Shown: positions 50,503 to 59,721, counted from the first letter of the stretch. The stretch is 64,000 nt of DNA from Bradyrhizobium quebecense (GCF_013373795.3 NZ_CP088022.1:992001-1056000); one strand, 5' to 3'. Made by a program: numbers and translations. Notes: generated from the sequence alone by a model not told the origin.

Positions 50503-51753
50503 TCAGGATGCGACGCCGGCGAGCGCCAGCACCGTATGCATCAGGACGTTGGCGCCGGCGGCGCAATCGGTCTGCGTGGCGTCTTCCAGCTCGTTATGGC
50601 TGATGCCGTCCTTGCAGGGCACGAACACCATCGCCGCCGGCATCACCGTGTTGAGGTTGCAGGCGTCGTGGCCGGCGCCGGAGGTGATGCGGCGATGCGA
50701 ATAGCCGAGCTGCTCGGCTGCGTTCTCCACTGCGTCGACCAGCTTCGGGTCGAAATGCGTCGGCGCCTTGCGCCAGACGAGATCAAGCTGCACCTCGACC
50801 TTGCGCCTTGCTGCGATCTCGGTGACCGCAGCCCGGAGATCGCGATCCAGCGCGTCCATGATCGCTGCGTCGGCGCTGCGGCAATCCACCGTGAAGGCGA
50901 TCTCGCCGGGAATGACGTTGCGCGAGGGGCTCGCGATCACCGCCTCGCCGATAGTGCCGACCGCCTTCGGCCCATGCTTCCTGGCAATGCTTTCCATCGC
51001 CAGAACGATCTCCGACAGCGTCGCCAGCGCATCCCGGCGCAGTGGCATCGGGGTCGAGCCGGCGTGGCTCTCGAAACCTGTGATCTTGCCATCGTACCAC
51101 AGCACGCCCTGGCCGGAATCGACCACGCCGATGGTCTTGCCTTCGGCCTCCAGGATCGGGCCCTGTTCGATATGCAACTCGACGAAGCTGGTGAACTTCT
51201 GGCGGCCGACCGGGGCATCGCCGCGATAGCCGATCGAGTCCAGCGCCTGCGCCACCGTGACGCCCTCGGCATCCTTGCGCGACAGAATGTCGTCGGTGGT
51301 GAAGTCGCCGACATAAGCGGCCGAGGCCATCATCGCCGGCGCAAAGCGCGAGCCTTCCTCGTTGGTCCAGTTGCAGATGCAGATCGGCAGCTCGGTCTCG
51401 ATGCCGGCATCGTTGAGCGTGCGCACCATCTCGAGCGCGGCCAGCGTGCCGAGGATGCCGTCATATTTGCCGCCGGTCGGCTGGGTGTCGAGATGCGAGC
51501 CGACGCCGATCGGCGGCTTCGACATATCCCGCCCTTTCCGCAAGCCGAACATCGAGCCGAGCGCATCGACCTGCACCTCGAGGCCGGCGTTCTCGCACGC
51601 CTTGCGGAACCAGTCGCGCACCTGCTTGTCTTCGGTGCTGAGGGTCAGCCGCCGCACGCCGCCCTTTGGCGTTGCACCGAACTGCGCGGTTTCGTGAATG
51701 GTGCCCCAGAGGCGGGCGGAATCGATCTGCAGGTTGGTCGCGGCTCGGCTCAT
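50503..51753 (-). CDS. M20-family Zn-dependent hydrolase (N-carbamoyl-amino-acid hydrolase type)
   Basis: A 416-residue amidohydrolase of the allantoate amidohydrolase / beta-ureidopropionase group. GVGSHLDTQPTGGKYDGILG carries the first metal ligands, NWTNEEGSRFAPAMMAS the bridging acid region and HIEQGPILEAEG, GFESHAGSTPMPLRRDAL the substrate and dimer features. It removes N-carbamoyl or ureido groups from an amino-acid-like substrate. It lies 30 bp upstream of the hydroxyacid dehydrogenase, likely in one operon, with the LysR gene on the same strand 120 bp upstream. Confidence 0.88.
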   Translation of the reverse strand: MSRAATNLQIDSARLWGTIHETAQFGATPKGGVRRLTLSTEDKQVRDWFRKACENAGLEVQVDALGSMFGLRKGRDMSKPPIGVGSHLDTQPTGGKYDGILGTLAALEMVRTLNDAGIETELPICICNWTNEEGSRFAPAMMASAAYVGDFTTDDILSRKDAEGVTVAQALDSIGYRGDAPVGRQKFTSFVELHIEQGPILEAEGKTIGVVDSGQGVLWYDGKITGFESHAGSTPMPLRRDALATLSEIVLAMESIARKHGPKAVGTIGEAVIASPSRNVIPGEIAFTVDCRSADAAIMDALDRDLRAAVTEIAARRKVEVQLDLVWRKAPTHFDPKLVDAVENAAEQLGYSHRRITSGAGHDACNLNTVMPAAMVFVPCKDGISHNELEDATQTDCAAGANVLMHTVLALAGVAS

Positions 51754-51773
51754 GTCGTCAGTCCATTTCAGCT

Positions 51774-51855
51774 GTCATTCCGGGGCGGTCCGAAGGACCA
51801 GGCCCGGAATCTCGAGATCCCGGGTTCGATGCTGACGCATCGCCCCGGAATGACG
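51774..51855. repeat. Palindromic intergenic repeat, family F
   Basis: GTCATTCCGGGGCG and CGCCCCGGAATGAC are exact complementary ends around an 82-bp element, with CCCGGAATCTCGAGATCCCGGG at the middle, quoted as CCCGGAATCTC / GAGATCCCGGG. It lies between the LysR stop and the M20 start. Confidence 0.85.
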
Positions 51856-51875
51856 TTTGATTATCCGGCACTCGT

Positions 51876-52793
51876 TCAATGGCGCGCCGCTTCCATCGCG
51901 TCAACTGCCACGCTCGCCTGCGCGATCTGCCTGGCGAGATGAGCGACGCGCTCGATAGCGACCGCATCGGGCGAGGCGAGCCAGCTCGCGGTGAAGGTGA
52001 GGGGCGGCAGCTTGAGGTCGGTATCGAGCAGTTGCAAGCGGCCGTCGGCCAGCTCGTTCTCAACGATCGCCGACGGAATCACCGCAATGCCAAGGCCTTC
52101 ATTGGCCATGTGGATCACGGTCGCGAGCGAGGTCGAGGCGTGCAGCCGGATCGGCGGCAGGTCAGGGGCGTTGAACAGCGCGCGTACGGTCTCATAGGGC
52201 TGGGTCTTGCGCGGAAATGTGATGATCGGAAACCGCGCCAGATCCCGCCGCGCCACCGGCCCGGAGCCGAGGCCGAGCGAGGGGCTCGCCAGGAAACCGA
52301 TCGGGTAATCGCACAGCACATGATTGTGCGCGCCGGATGCCGAGACCGGTCCGAGCACGAAGGCGAGCTCGATCTCCTGCGCCAGCAGTCGCGGGGTCAG
52401 GTTCGGCGTGATGTCGACCTCGATCTCCAGCGACAGGTTCGGGTAGATCTCGTTGACGCTCTTGACCAGCCGCGGCAGCCAGGTGTGCACGATGGTCTCC
52501 GCGACACCGAGCCGCAGCGCGCCGCGCATCGCCGAGCGGTCACCGACCTCGGCCATCATCTCCGAACGCAGACCAATCAGCTTCTCGGCGTAGGTCATCA
52601 TCAGCCGTCCGCTCGGCGTCGGCGAGGCCACCCGGTGATCCCGGTTCAACAGCTTGACGCCCATCTCGCGCTCGAGCTGGGCGATGCGCTGGGAGATTGC
52701 CGGCTGGGTGGTGTTGAGCCGCTGGGCGGCGCCGCGGAAGCTGCCGAGCTTGACGACCCAGAGGAACGTTTCGATCGAGCGGAAGTCCGTCAT
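51876..52793 (-). CDS. LysR-family transcriptional regulator
   Basis: A 305-residue LysR regulator. The winged helix reads LGSFRGAAQRLNTTQPAISQ and RIAQLEREMGVKLLNRDHR (about 15-55), followed by an effector-binding domain. The ATG at 52793 with GGGGAT upstream gives the usual start MTDFRS; an ATG three codons earlier is possible. It is divergent from the UPF0317 gene, with the perfect palindrome at 52810-52832 between them, and lies before the M20 and hydroxyacid dehydrogenase genes. Confidence 0.92.
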   Translation of the reverse strand: MTDFRSIETFLWVVKLGSFRGAAQRLNTTQPAISQRIAQLEREMGVKLLNRDHRVASPTPSGRLMMTYAEKLIGLRSEMMAEVGDRSAMRGALRLGVAETIVHTWLPRLVKSVNEIYPNLSLEIEVDITPNLTPRLLAQEIELAFVLGPVSASGAHNHVLCDYPIGFLASPSLGLGSGPVARRDLARFPIITFPRKTQPYETVRALFNAPDLPPIRLHASTSLATVIHMANEGLGIAVIPSAIVENELADGRLQLLDTDLKLPPLTFTASWLASPDAVAIERVAHLARQIAQASVAVDAMEAARH

Positions 52794-52809
52794 TGGAAGC
52801 ATATCCCCG

Positions 52810-52832
52810 ATCGATAAATTGTATTTATCGAT
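52810..52832. promoter_or_regulatory. Perfect palindrome between LysR and UPF0317 genes
   Basis: ATCGATAAA (52810-52818) and TTTATCGAT (52824-52832) are exact reverse complements around TTGTA. A-T rich dyads of about 15-23 bp with T-N11-A symmetry are classical LysR binding sites; ATAAATTGTATTTAT contains that form. It begins 17 bp upstream of the LysR start. Confidence 0.8.
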
Positions 52833-52913
52833 TTTGATTAGAAAGGACGATTAGACATTATATCACGCTTGGTGTTGGTTTGTCCTTGTCGAGATTATGG
52901 GCAGGAGAATCCC

Positions 52914-53732
52914 ATGACTGTTTTTGCGGCAGTGCAGCGATCTCAGGGGGAGCCGGTGCTAGCGAGCGTCGAAGCGCGCCGCGCCTGCCGCAACGGCATG
53001 GCCTCGGCCACCACGGCCGGGCTCGCCAACGGTTTCGTCCAGGGCAATCTGGCGATCCTGCCGGAGAAACTCGCCGGCGCCTTCCACCGCTTCTGCCAGC
53101 TCAATCCGAAGCCGTGCCCGATCATCGGCATGTCCGACGTTGGCGATCCCAGAATCCCGGCGCTCGGCCTCGATCTCGACATCCGCACCGACGTGCCGCG
53201 CTACCGGGTCTGGCGCGACGGCGAGGTGGCGGACGAGCCGACCGACATCACCAAATACTGGCGCGACGATCTCGTCACCTTCGTGCTCGGCTGCTCCTAT
53301 TCGTTCGAGGAGGCGCTGCTGGAGGACGGGCTGCCAATCCGTCACATCGAACGCAACCTGCGTGTGCCAATGTATCGGACCAACATCGCCTGCCAGCCGT
53401 CGGGGCCGTTCGCGGGACCGATGGTGGTGTCGATGCGCCCGTTCAAGCCGGCGGATGCGATCCGCGCGGTGCAGATCACCTCGCGCTTCCCGTCGGTGCA
53501 TGGCGCGCCGGTTCATCTCGGCCACCCGCATGCGATCGGCATCAAGGATATCGCGAAGCCCGACTACGGCGATCCGGTGCCGGTGGCCGATGACGAGATC
53601 CCGGTGTTCTGGGCCTGTGGCGTGACGCCGCAATCGGTGATCGCAAGTGCGAAGCTGCCGTTCGCGATCACGCATTCGCCGGGCCTGATGCTGGTGACCG
53701 ATCTCAGGAACAAGCAGCTGGCTGTGCTCTGA
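52914..53732 (+). CDS. UPF0317 / DUF1445 putative hydro-lyase
   Basis: A 272-residue cytosolic protein of the UPF0317 (DUF1445) family, related to part of D-glutamate cyclase. Hallmark pieces are [20 protein letters not shown] near the N-terminus, [20 protein letters not shown], and [20 protein letters not shown] with [22 protein letters not shown] near the end. GGAGAATCCC precedes the ATG. It is divergent from the LysR gene and its palindrome. The enzyme activity is not settled; family members sit near amino-acid and oxoproline genes. Confidence 0.88.
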   Translation: MTVFAAVQRSQGEPVLASVEARRACRNGMASATTAGLANGFVQGNLAILPEKLAGAFHRFCQLNPKPCPIIGMSDVGDPRIPALGLDLDIRTDVPRYRVWRDGEVADEPTDITKYWRDDLVTFVLGCSYSFEEALLEDGLPIRHIERNLRVPMYRTNIACQPSGPFAGPMVVSMRPFKPADAIRAVQITSRFPSVHGAPVHLGHPHAIGIKDIAKPDYGDPVPVADDEIPVFWACGVTPQSVIASAKLPFAITHSPGLMLVTDLRNKQLAVL

Positions 53733-53819
53733 ATAGGCAATTCGTGCAATTCATTGAGGCTTTACTGCGCGCTACAAGCATCACATCGATAATAACAAGC
53801 TGACCTAAGGGGAATTTCG

Positions 53820-55067
53820 ATGACGATCTCTCGCCGTAACGTGTTGCTGGGTGCCACTGCTGCCGCTGCGCTCGGTCCGATGGCCGCGCGCGCGCAGACA
53901 AGCGAAGTGGCAATCGGCGTGATCTATCCGCTGTCCGGCTCCAGCGCCGCGATCGGCGTCGACGCGCAGCATGCCTTCAATACCGCGGCCGAGATCATCA
54001 ACAAGAACTATGATTTCGCGCTGCCGCTCGCCAAGGGCGAAGGCCTGTCCGGCCTCGGCGGCGCCAAGGTCCGCCTCGTGTTCGCCGACCACCAGGCCGA
54101 TCCGCAGAAGGGCCGCGCCGAGACCGAGCGCCTGATCACGCAGGAGAAGGTCTGCGCCGTCGTCGGCACCTATCAGAGCGCGGTGGCCGTCACCGTCAGC
54201 CAGACCTGCGAGCGCTACGGCGTTCCGTTCATCTCGGCCGACAACTCCTCGCCGAGCTTGCATCGCCGCGGCCTGAAGTATTATTTCCGCGCCTCACCGC
54301 ATGACGAGATGTTCTCGGCGGCGATGTTCGACTTCTTCGATGCGATGAAGAAGAAGGGCCAGAAGATCGAGACGCTGGCGCTGTTCCACGAGGACACCAT
54401 CTTCGGCACCGATTCGGCGAACGCCCAGACCAAGCTCGCCGGCGAGCGCGGCTACAAGATCGTGGCCGACATCAAGTACCGCGCCAATTCGCCGTCGCTG
54501 ACCGCCGAGGTGCAGCAGCTCAAGGCCGCGAATGCCGACGTCCTGATGCCGTCGAGCTACACCACCGACTCGATCCTGCTGGTCAAGACCATGGCCGAGC
54601 TCGGCTACAAGCCGAAGAACATCATGGCGCAGGATGCCGGCTTCTCGGAGAAGGCGACCTATGACGCGGTCGGCGACAAGCTCGAGGGCGTGATCTCGCG
54701 CGGCAGCTTCTCGCTCGACCTGGCGCAGAAGCGGCCGATGGTCGGTCTCATCAACGAGATGTACCGCGCCAAGTCGGGCAAGGACTTCAACGACTACTCG
54801 TCGCGCCAGTTCATGGGCCTGATCGTGATGGCCGACGCCATCAACCGCGCCAAGTCGACCGACGGCGAGAAGATCCGCGAGGCGCTGGTCGCCACCGACA
54901 TGCCGGGCGACGTCACCATCATGCCGTGGCGGCGCGTGAAGTTCGACGAGATGGGGCAGAACAATTTCGCCGATCCGGTGCTGCTGCAATATACCGCGAA
55001 GAACTTCGTGACGATCTTCCCGGAACAGGCCGCCGTCTCCGAGGCGATCTGGCCGATGAACAGCTGA
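53820..55067 (+). CDS. ABC transporter substrate-binding protein, HAAT family
   Basis: A 415-residue periplasmic binding protein of the branched-chain type. The start SRRNVLLGATAAAALGPMAA is a twin-arginine signal with cleavage after ARA, and VAIGVIYPLSGSSAAIG opens the mature fold. CTAAGGGGAATTTCG precedes the ATG. It is followed by a 200-bp gap with a repeat, then the two permeases and two ATPases of the same transporter. Confidence 0.93.
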   Translation: MTISRRNVLLGATAAAALGPMAARAQTSEVAIGVIYPLSGSSAAIGVDAQHAFNTAAEIINKNYDFALPLAKGEGLSGLGGAKVRLVFADHQADPQKGRAETERLITQEKVCAVVGTYQSAVAVTVSQTCERYGVPFISADNSSPSLHRRGLKYYFRASPHDEMFSAAMFDFFDAMKKKGQKIETLALFHEDTIFGTDSANAQTKLAGERGYKIVADIKYRANSPSLTAEVQQLKAANADVLMPSSYTTDSILLVKTMAELGYKPKNIMAQDAGFSEKATYDAVGDKLEGVISRGSFSLDLAQKRPMVGLINEMYRAKSGKDFNDYSSRQFMGLIVMADAINRAKSTDGEKIREALVATDMPGDVTIMPWRRVKFDEMGQNNFADPVLLQYTAKNFVTIFPEQAAVSEAIWPMNS

Positions 55068-55087
55068 TCGTTCGGACGCGTCCCTAC

Positions 55088-55246
55088 GTCGTCCCGGGCA
55101 GGCGAAGCGCGACCCGGGACCCCCGCGCGAGTGCGTGCACTCATCGCGTAACACAGGCAGGCGTTTTGCGATGATTGGTTGTTGGTCCTTCTACCGATGC
55201 ATTTGTGGTTATGGGTCCCGGCCTACGCCAGGACGACGCGGGAGAC
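55088..55246. repeat. Palindromic repeat related to family D, inside the transporter operon
   Basis: Ends GTCGTCCCGGGC and CCAGGACGAC match family D, with GCGACCCGGGACCCC and GGGTCCCGGCCTACGCC between them. It separates the binding-protein gene from the permeases, a position that can set relative expression. The middle about 60 bp shows no symmetry I can see. Confidence 0.7.
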
Positions 55247-55268
55247 ACATGTTGACTGGGGCGCAGCG

Positions 55269-56147
55269 GTGACAGCCGAGACCATTATCCAGAGTTTGGC
55301 GAGCGGCCTCCTGATGGGGCTGCTCTACGGACTGATCGCCGCCGGCCTCGCATTGATCTTCGGATTGATGGACGTCGTGAATTTCGCGCACGGCGAGTTC
55401 CTGATGATCGCGATGTACGCGACCTTCTTCCTGTTCGCGTTCTTCGCGATCGACCCCTTGCTTGCGGCGCCGTTGGTCGCCGCGGCATTGTTCGTGTTCG
55501 GCGCGGTGGTCTACCTGCTGGTGGTCCGCTTCGCGATGCGCGCCAAGGCCAATGCCGGCATGGTGCAGATCTTCTCCACCTTCGGCCTCGCGATCGTGAT
55601 GCGGGGCCTCGCCCAGTTCTTCTTCACGCCCGACTACCGCAGCGTCACCAACTCCTGGGTCGGCGGCAAGACGATCTCGATCGCCGGCATCTATCTGCCG
55701 GAGCCGCAGCTGATCGGCGCGATGCTGTCGATCGCGGCCTTCGTCGCGCTCTACTTCTTCATCAATCGCACCGATTTCGGCCGCGCGCTCGAGGCGACCC
55801 GCGAAGACGCCGGCGCGGTGGCGCTGGTCGGCATCGACAAGAACCGGGTGTTCGCGCTCGGCTGGGGCCTTGGTGCCGCGCTGGTCGGCCTGGCCGGCGC
55901 CATCATGGCGATCTTCTTCTATGTCTATCCCGACGTCGGCGCGTCGTTTGCGCTGATCGCCTACGTCACCGTGGCGCTCGGCGGCTTCGGCAGCGTGTTC
56001 GGCGCCTTTGCCGGCGGCATCATCGTCGGCCTGGTCGAGGCGACCACCGCGATGATCCTGCCGCCGTCGCTGAAATCGGTCGGCATCTATGCCGTCTATC
56101 TCCTGGTCGTCTTCATCCGCCCGCGTGGCCTGTTCGGATCGATGTGA
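55269..56147 (+). CDS. ABC transporter permease (LivH-like)
   Basis: A 292-residue permease with eight hydrophobic segments. LASGLLMGLLYGLIAAGLAL, LMDVVNFAHGEFLMI and a late VTVALGGFGSVFGAFAGG are family marks. I place the start at GTG 55269, after a GGGGCG stretch, because the open frame upstream runs into repeat sequence with no ATG in context. The next permease start overlaps its stop by one base (TGATG). Confidence 0.9.
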   Translation: MTAETIIQSLASGLLMGLLYGLIAAGLALIFGLMDVVNFAHGEFLMIAMYATFFLFAFFAIDPLLAAPLVAAALFVFGAVVYLLVVRFAMRAKANAGMVQIFSTFGLAIVMRGLAQFFFTPDYRSVTNSWVGGKTISIAGIYLPEPQLIGAMLSIAAFVALYFFINRTDFGRALEATREDAGAVALVGIDKNRVFALGWGLGAALVGLAGAIMAIFFYVYPDVGASFALIAYVTVALGGFGSVFGAFAGGIIVGLVEATTAMILPPSLKSVGIYAVYLLVVFIRPRGLFGSM

Positions 56148-57133
56148 TGGACACCCACTTCGCCCAACGCCGCAGGCGTGACCTGATCGTGGCGGCCTGC
56201 CTTGCGGTGATCGCAGCGTTAGTGCCGCTGTTCGTCAAGGACGTCTACATCCAGAACATCATGGTCTTGACCCTGATGTATGCCGCGCTGTCGCAGAGCT
56301 GGAACATCCTGTCCGGCTATTGCGGACAGATCTCACTCGGCCATGCGCTGTATTTCGGACTCGGCGCCTACACCACCGCGCTGCTGTTCACCAAGTTCGG
56401 CGTGCTGCCGTGGTTCGGCATGCTGGCGGGCGGGGCGATCTCCGCCGTGATCGCGATGGCGCTCGGCTATCCCTGCTTCCGCCTGCGCGGGCATTATTTC
56501 GTGATCGCGACCATCGTGATCGCCGAGATCGCGCTGCTCTTGATCCAGAACTGGGATTGGGCGGGCGCAGCCCTCGGTATCGATATCCCGGTGCGCGGCG
56601 ACAGCTGGCTGAAATTCCAGTTCACGCGCTCGAAGCTGCCGTACTTCTATTTCGCGCTGGCGCTGGCCTGCGTTGCCTGGCTCGTCACCTGGTGGCTGGA
56701 AGATTCCAAATGGGGCTATTGGTGGCGCGCGGTGAAGGATAATCCGGATGCGGCCGAAAGCCTCGGCGTCGTCGTGTTCAATTCGAAGATGGGCGCAGCG
56801 GCGGTCTCGGCCTTCCTCGTTGCCGTCGGCGGCAGCTTCTACGCCCAGTTCGTCTCCTATATCGACCCCGAAAGCGTGATGGGCTTCCAGTTCTCGCTGC
56901 TGATGGCGCTGCCCGCGGTGTTAGGGGGCATCGGCACGCTGTGGGGGCCGGTGCTCGGCGCCGTGATCCTGATCCCGCTGACCGAGCTGACGCGGTCCTT
57001 TGTCGGCGGCTCCGGCCGCGGCGTCGACCTGATCGTCTATGGCGCGCTGATCGTCGCGATCTCGCTGGCACTGCCGAAGGGGCTCGTCAGCGTGTTCAGC
57101 ATGCTGTCCGGGCGCAAGGAGGCCGCACGATGA
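56147..57133 (+). CDS. ABC transporter permease (LivM-like)
   Basis: A 328-residue permease. Family blocks are YAALSQSWNILSGYCGQISL and GHALYFGLGAYTTALLF, then RLRGHYFVIATIVIAEIALL and a loop with RAVKDNPDAAESLGV. The ATG at 56147 overlaps the upstream stop; the ATPase start at 57130 overlaps its own stop (ATGA). Together with the LivH-like permease it makes the membrane channel. Confidence 0.92.
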   Translation: MDTHFAQRRRRDLIVAACLAVIAALVPLFVKDVYIQNIMVLTLMYAALSQSWNILSGYCGQISLGHALYFGLGAYTTALLFTKFGVLPWFGMLAGGAISAVIAMALGYPCFRLRGHYFVIATIVIAEIALLLIQNWDWAGAALGIDIPVRGDSWLKFQFTRSKLPYFYFALALACVAWLVTWWLEDSKWGYWWRAVKDNPDAAESLGVVVFNSKMGAAAVSAFLVAVGGSFYAQFVSYIDPESVMGFQFSLLMALPAVLGGIGTLWGPVLGAVILIPLTELTRSFVGGSGRGVDLIVYGALIVAISLALPKGLVSVFSMLSGRKEAAR

Positions 57134-57876
57134 CGGCACTCTTGGAAACGCCGCTCTTGGAAACCCGTGGCGTCTGGCAGCGCTTCGGCGGCCTCGTCGC
57201 TAACAGCGACGTCTCGATCTCGGTCGGGCGCGGCGAGATCGTCGGCCTGATCGGCCCGAACGGGGCCGGCAAATCGACGCTGTTCAATCTGATCGCGGGC
57301 GTGCTGCCGCCCACCCAGGGCTCGATCATGTTCGACGGCGAGGACGTGACCAAGCTGCCGGCGGCGGAGCGCTGCCAGCGCGGCGTCGGGCGCACCTTCC
57401 AGGTGGTCAAGAGCTTCGAGACCATGACGGTGATCGACAACGTCATCGTCGGTGCGCTGATCCGCAACACCAAGATGCGCGTCGCGCGGCAGAAGGCCTA
57501 TGAGGTCCTGGAGTTCTGCGGACTTGCGGCGCGCGCCGACAAGCTTGCCGCCGATCTCGTCCCGTCGGAGAAGCGCCGGCTCGAAGTCGCCCGTGCGCTC
57601 GCCACCGAACCGAAGCTGCTGCTGCTCGACGAGGTGCTGACCGGACTGACGCCGGTCGAGGCGCAGACCGGCGTCGAGCTGGTGCGCAAGGTCCGCGCCA
57701 CCGGCGTCACCGTGCTGATGGTCGAGCATGTGATGGAGATCGTGATGCCGCTGGTCGACCGCGCCATCGTGCTCAATCTCGGCAAGGTGCTGGTCGAGGG
57801 CAAGCCGACCGAGGTCGTCCGCAATCCAGAAGTCATTTCTGCCTATCTCGGGGATCGTCATGCTGTCGGTGCGTGA
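57130..57876 (+). CDS. ABC transporter ATP-binding protein (LivG-like)
   Basis: A 248-residue ATPase. Walker A is GPNGAGKST, Walker B LLLLDEVLTGLTPVE, and the switch is VLMVEHVMEIVM. As in the first transporter the signature region is replaced (LVPSEKRRLEVARAL). Start by overlap with the permease. The next ATPase begins 17 bases before its stop. Confidence 0.93.
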   Translation: MTALLETPLLETRGVWQRFGGLVANSDVSISVGRGEIVGLIGPNGAGKSTLFNLIAGVLPPTQGSIMFDGEDVTKLPAAERCQRGVGRTFQVVKSFETMTVIDNVIVGALIRNTKMRVARQKAYEVLEFCGLAARADKLAADLVPSEKRRLEVARALATEPKLLLLDEVLTGLTPVEAQTGVELVRKVRATGVTVLMVEHVMEIVMPLVDRAIVLNLGKVLVEGKPTEVVRNPEVISAYLGDRHAVGA

Positions 57877-58564
57877 AGTCACCACCGCCTATCAGGGCCT
57901 GGTTGCGATCTCTTCGGTGTCGATCGACGTCACCAAAGGCGAGATCGTCTGCGTCGCCGGCGCCAATGGTGCGGGCAAGTCGACGCTGCTGAAATCGATC
58001 GCCGGCGCCGAGCGGCCGCGCGCGGGCACCGTCACCTTCGACGGCAAGCGGATCGACGGCCAGCCGCAGCACGTCATCACTGCTGATGGCATCGCCTTCG
58101 TGCCGGAGAACCGCCGGCTGTTTCCGCGGCTCTCGGTGCGCGACAATCTGCGGCTCGGCAGCTACCTCTATCGCAGCCAATCCGACCGCGACGCGCCGCT
58201 CGATCTGGTGTTCCAGCTGTTCCCGCGGCTCGGCGAGCGGCTCGAGCAGCGCGCGGAGACCTTGTCCGGCGGCGAGCAGCAGATGCTCGCGATCGGCCGC
58301 GCGCTGATGACGCGGCCGCGGCTTCTGATGCTCGACGAGCCGTCGCAGGGCATCATGCCGAAGCTGGTCGACGAGATCTTCCAGGCCGTGAGGCGCATCC
58401 GCGACGCCGGCATGACGGTCCTGATCGTCGAGCAGCGCATGGCCGAGTGCCTGGAGATCGCCGACCGCGCCTACATCCTACAAACCGGCCGCGTGCTTAT
58501 GCAGGGCACCGCCGCCGAGATCACCGGCAATCCCGACGTGCGCAAGGCGTATCTGGGACTGTAG
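57860..58564 (+). CDS. ABC transporter ATP-binding protein (LivF-like)
   Basis: A 234-residue ATPase with Walker A GANGAGKST, signature LSGGEQQMLAIGRAL, Walker B LLMLDEPSQGIMPK and switch LIVEQRMAECL. It overlaps the LivG-like gene by 17 bases. It ends the transporter operon; a family A repeat lies 25 bp further on. The substrate is unknown; nearby UPF0317, M20 and threonate genes suggest an amino-acid-derived or sugar-acid ligand. Confidence 0.93.
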   Translation: MLSVREVTTAYQGLVAISSVSIDVTKGEIVCVAGANGAGKSTLLKSIAGAERPRAGTVTFDGKRIDGQPQHVITADGIAFVPENRRLFPRLSVRDNLRLGSYLYRSQSDRDAPLDLVFQLFPRLGERLEQRAETLSGGEQQMLAIGRALMTRPRLLMLDEPSQGIMPKLVDEIFQAVRRIRDAGMTVLIVEQRMAECLEIADRAYILQTGRVLMQGTAAEITGNPDVRKAYLGL

Positions 58565-58589
58565 AAGCAGCAGTGGTTCTACTTGCGAC

Positions 58590-58713
58590 GGCATCATCCT
58601 GAGGTGCGAGCTCGGCGGCGCGGCGCGCCGCTGGGCGAGCCTCGAAGGATGGGCCACAGGCGCTTGTGGCCATCCTTCGAGGCTCGCTTCGCTCGCACCT
58701 CAGCATGACGGCG
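58590..58713. repeat. Palindromic intergenic repeat, family A (third copy)
   Basis: CATCATCCTGAGGTGCGAGC opens and GCTCGCACCTCAGCATGACG closes the element, with CCTCGAAGGATGGG / CCATCCTTCGAGG inside. It differs from the copy at 20982-21089 by a few arm mismatches and sits between the transporter operon and a convergent small gene. Confidence 0.86.
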
Positions 58714-58750
58714 GCGTGCGTGGCGCGCGACATCTAGCTCGTAGCCCGGA

Positions 58751-59047
58751 CTACTTGTCTTTGCCCTCTTCGACCTTCTCGACCTTCGCGGCAAGATCCG
58801 GCACGCGGCTGACGCGGTAGGTCGCGTTGCTGCAGGTCAAGGTCCAGGCCTCGTTGTCGGGCTTCGAGAGCTTGTCGTCCCGCTCGGCCTTGAGCGGCTT
58901 GTCGCAGGCATAGCCTTGCGCGCGCAGCTGTACCGCCAGCAGGTCGGGCAGGGTCTGCTCGGCCTGTGCCGTCGATCCCGCCAGGCCGCCGACGAGCAGC
59001 GCTGTGAATGCCAATTCCGTGAACCTCATCATGACTGTTCTCCGCAT
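58751..59047 (-). CDS. Small secreted protein of unknown function
   Basis: A 98-residue protein with a signal peptide (ELAFTALLVGGLAGSTAQA, cleavage after AQA). The mature part, about 70 residues, has two cysteines in GYACDKPL and LTCSNATYRV that could form a disulfide, and an acidic-basic tail. Two ATGs lie in the first seven codons, so the exact start is uncertain. I do not recognise the family. It lies 17 bp downstream of otnC in the same direction. Confidence 0.7.
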   Translation of the reverse strand: MRRTVMMRFTELAFTALLVGGLAGSTAQAEQTLPDLLAVQLRAQGYACDKPLKAERDDKLSKPDNEAWTLTCSNATYRVSRVPDLAAKVEKVEEGKDK

Positions 59048-59064
59048 ATCTCACCTTGCTTGAT

Positions 59065-59721
59065 CTAGTGAGGGTGATCCGGCAGCACGAGCCCGAACGT
59101 CCTCGTCAAATCCGCCACCTGTTCGGGCGAGAGATAGCGCGGGTTCAGCCCGCGCAGCAGCAGATAGAGTTTGGCGGTTTCCTCCAGTTCCTCGGTCGCG
59201 AACACCGCCGCTTCCAGCGTGTCGCCGGAGACGACGGGGCCGTGATTGGCAAGCAGCACCGATGAATATTTCCCGGCCAGCCCCCTGATTGCATCGGCAA
59301 CGGCGGGGTCGCCGGGGCGATAATAGGGCACCAGCGCGGTCTGGCCGCATTTCATGACATAATAGGCCGTCATCGCCGGCAGCGCGGCGCGCGGGTCGAT
59401 CTCGGGCAGCATCGAAAGCGCGACCGAATGGGTCGAGTGCAGATGCACCACCGCGCCGGCGCTGGCGCGGGTCTGGTAGAGCGCGGTGTGCAGCGGCACT
59501 TCCTTGGTCGGGGCATCGCCGGAGACGAGGCGGCCATTGCCGTCGAGCCGCGACATCTTCGCCGGATCGAGGAAACCGAGCGAGGCGTTGGTCGGCGTCA
59601 CCAGCCAGCCGCCGTCGTCGAGCCGGACGCTGATATTGCCCGAGGAGCCCGGCGTCAGCCCGCGCTCGAACAGCGAGCGGCCGAAGCGGCAGATATCCTC
59701 ACGAAGCCTCGTTTCGCTCAT
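59065..59721 (-). CDS. otnC: 3-oxo-tetronate 4-phosphate decarboxylase (class II aldolase fold)
   Basis: A 218-residue class II aldolase/adducin-domain enzyme. The metal-site blocks are GLTPGSSGNISVR, VVHLHSTHSVALSML and SVLLANHGPVVSGDTLEAA, with zinc histidines in HLHSTH and NHGP. In the threonate/erythronate pathway OtnC decarboxylates 3-oxo-tetronate 4-phosphate to dihydroxyacetone phosphate. The start at 59721 is family-normal; a far longer upstream frame overlaps the divergent gene. It points away from ltnD, so the pathway is split into two divergent transcripts. Confidence 0.92.
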   Translation of the reverse strand: MSETRLREDICRFGRSLFERGLTPGSSGNISVRLDDGGWLVTPTNASLGFLDPAKMSRLDGNGRLVSGDAPTKEVPLHTALYQTRASAGAVVHLHSTHSVALSMLPEIDPRAALPAMTAYYVMKCGQTALVPYYRPGDPAVADAIRGLAGKYSSVLLANHGPVVSGDTLEAAVFATEELEETAKLYLLLRGLNPRYLSPEQVADLTRTFGLVLPDHPH

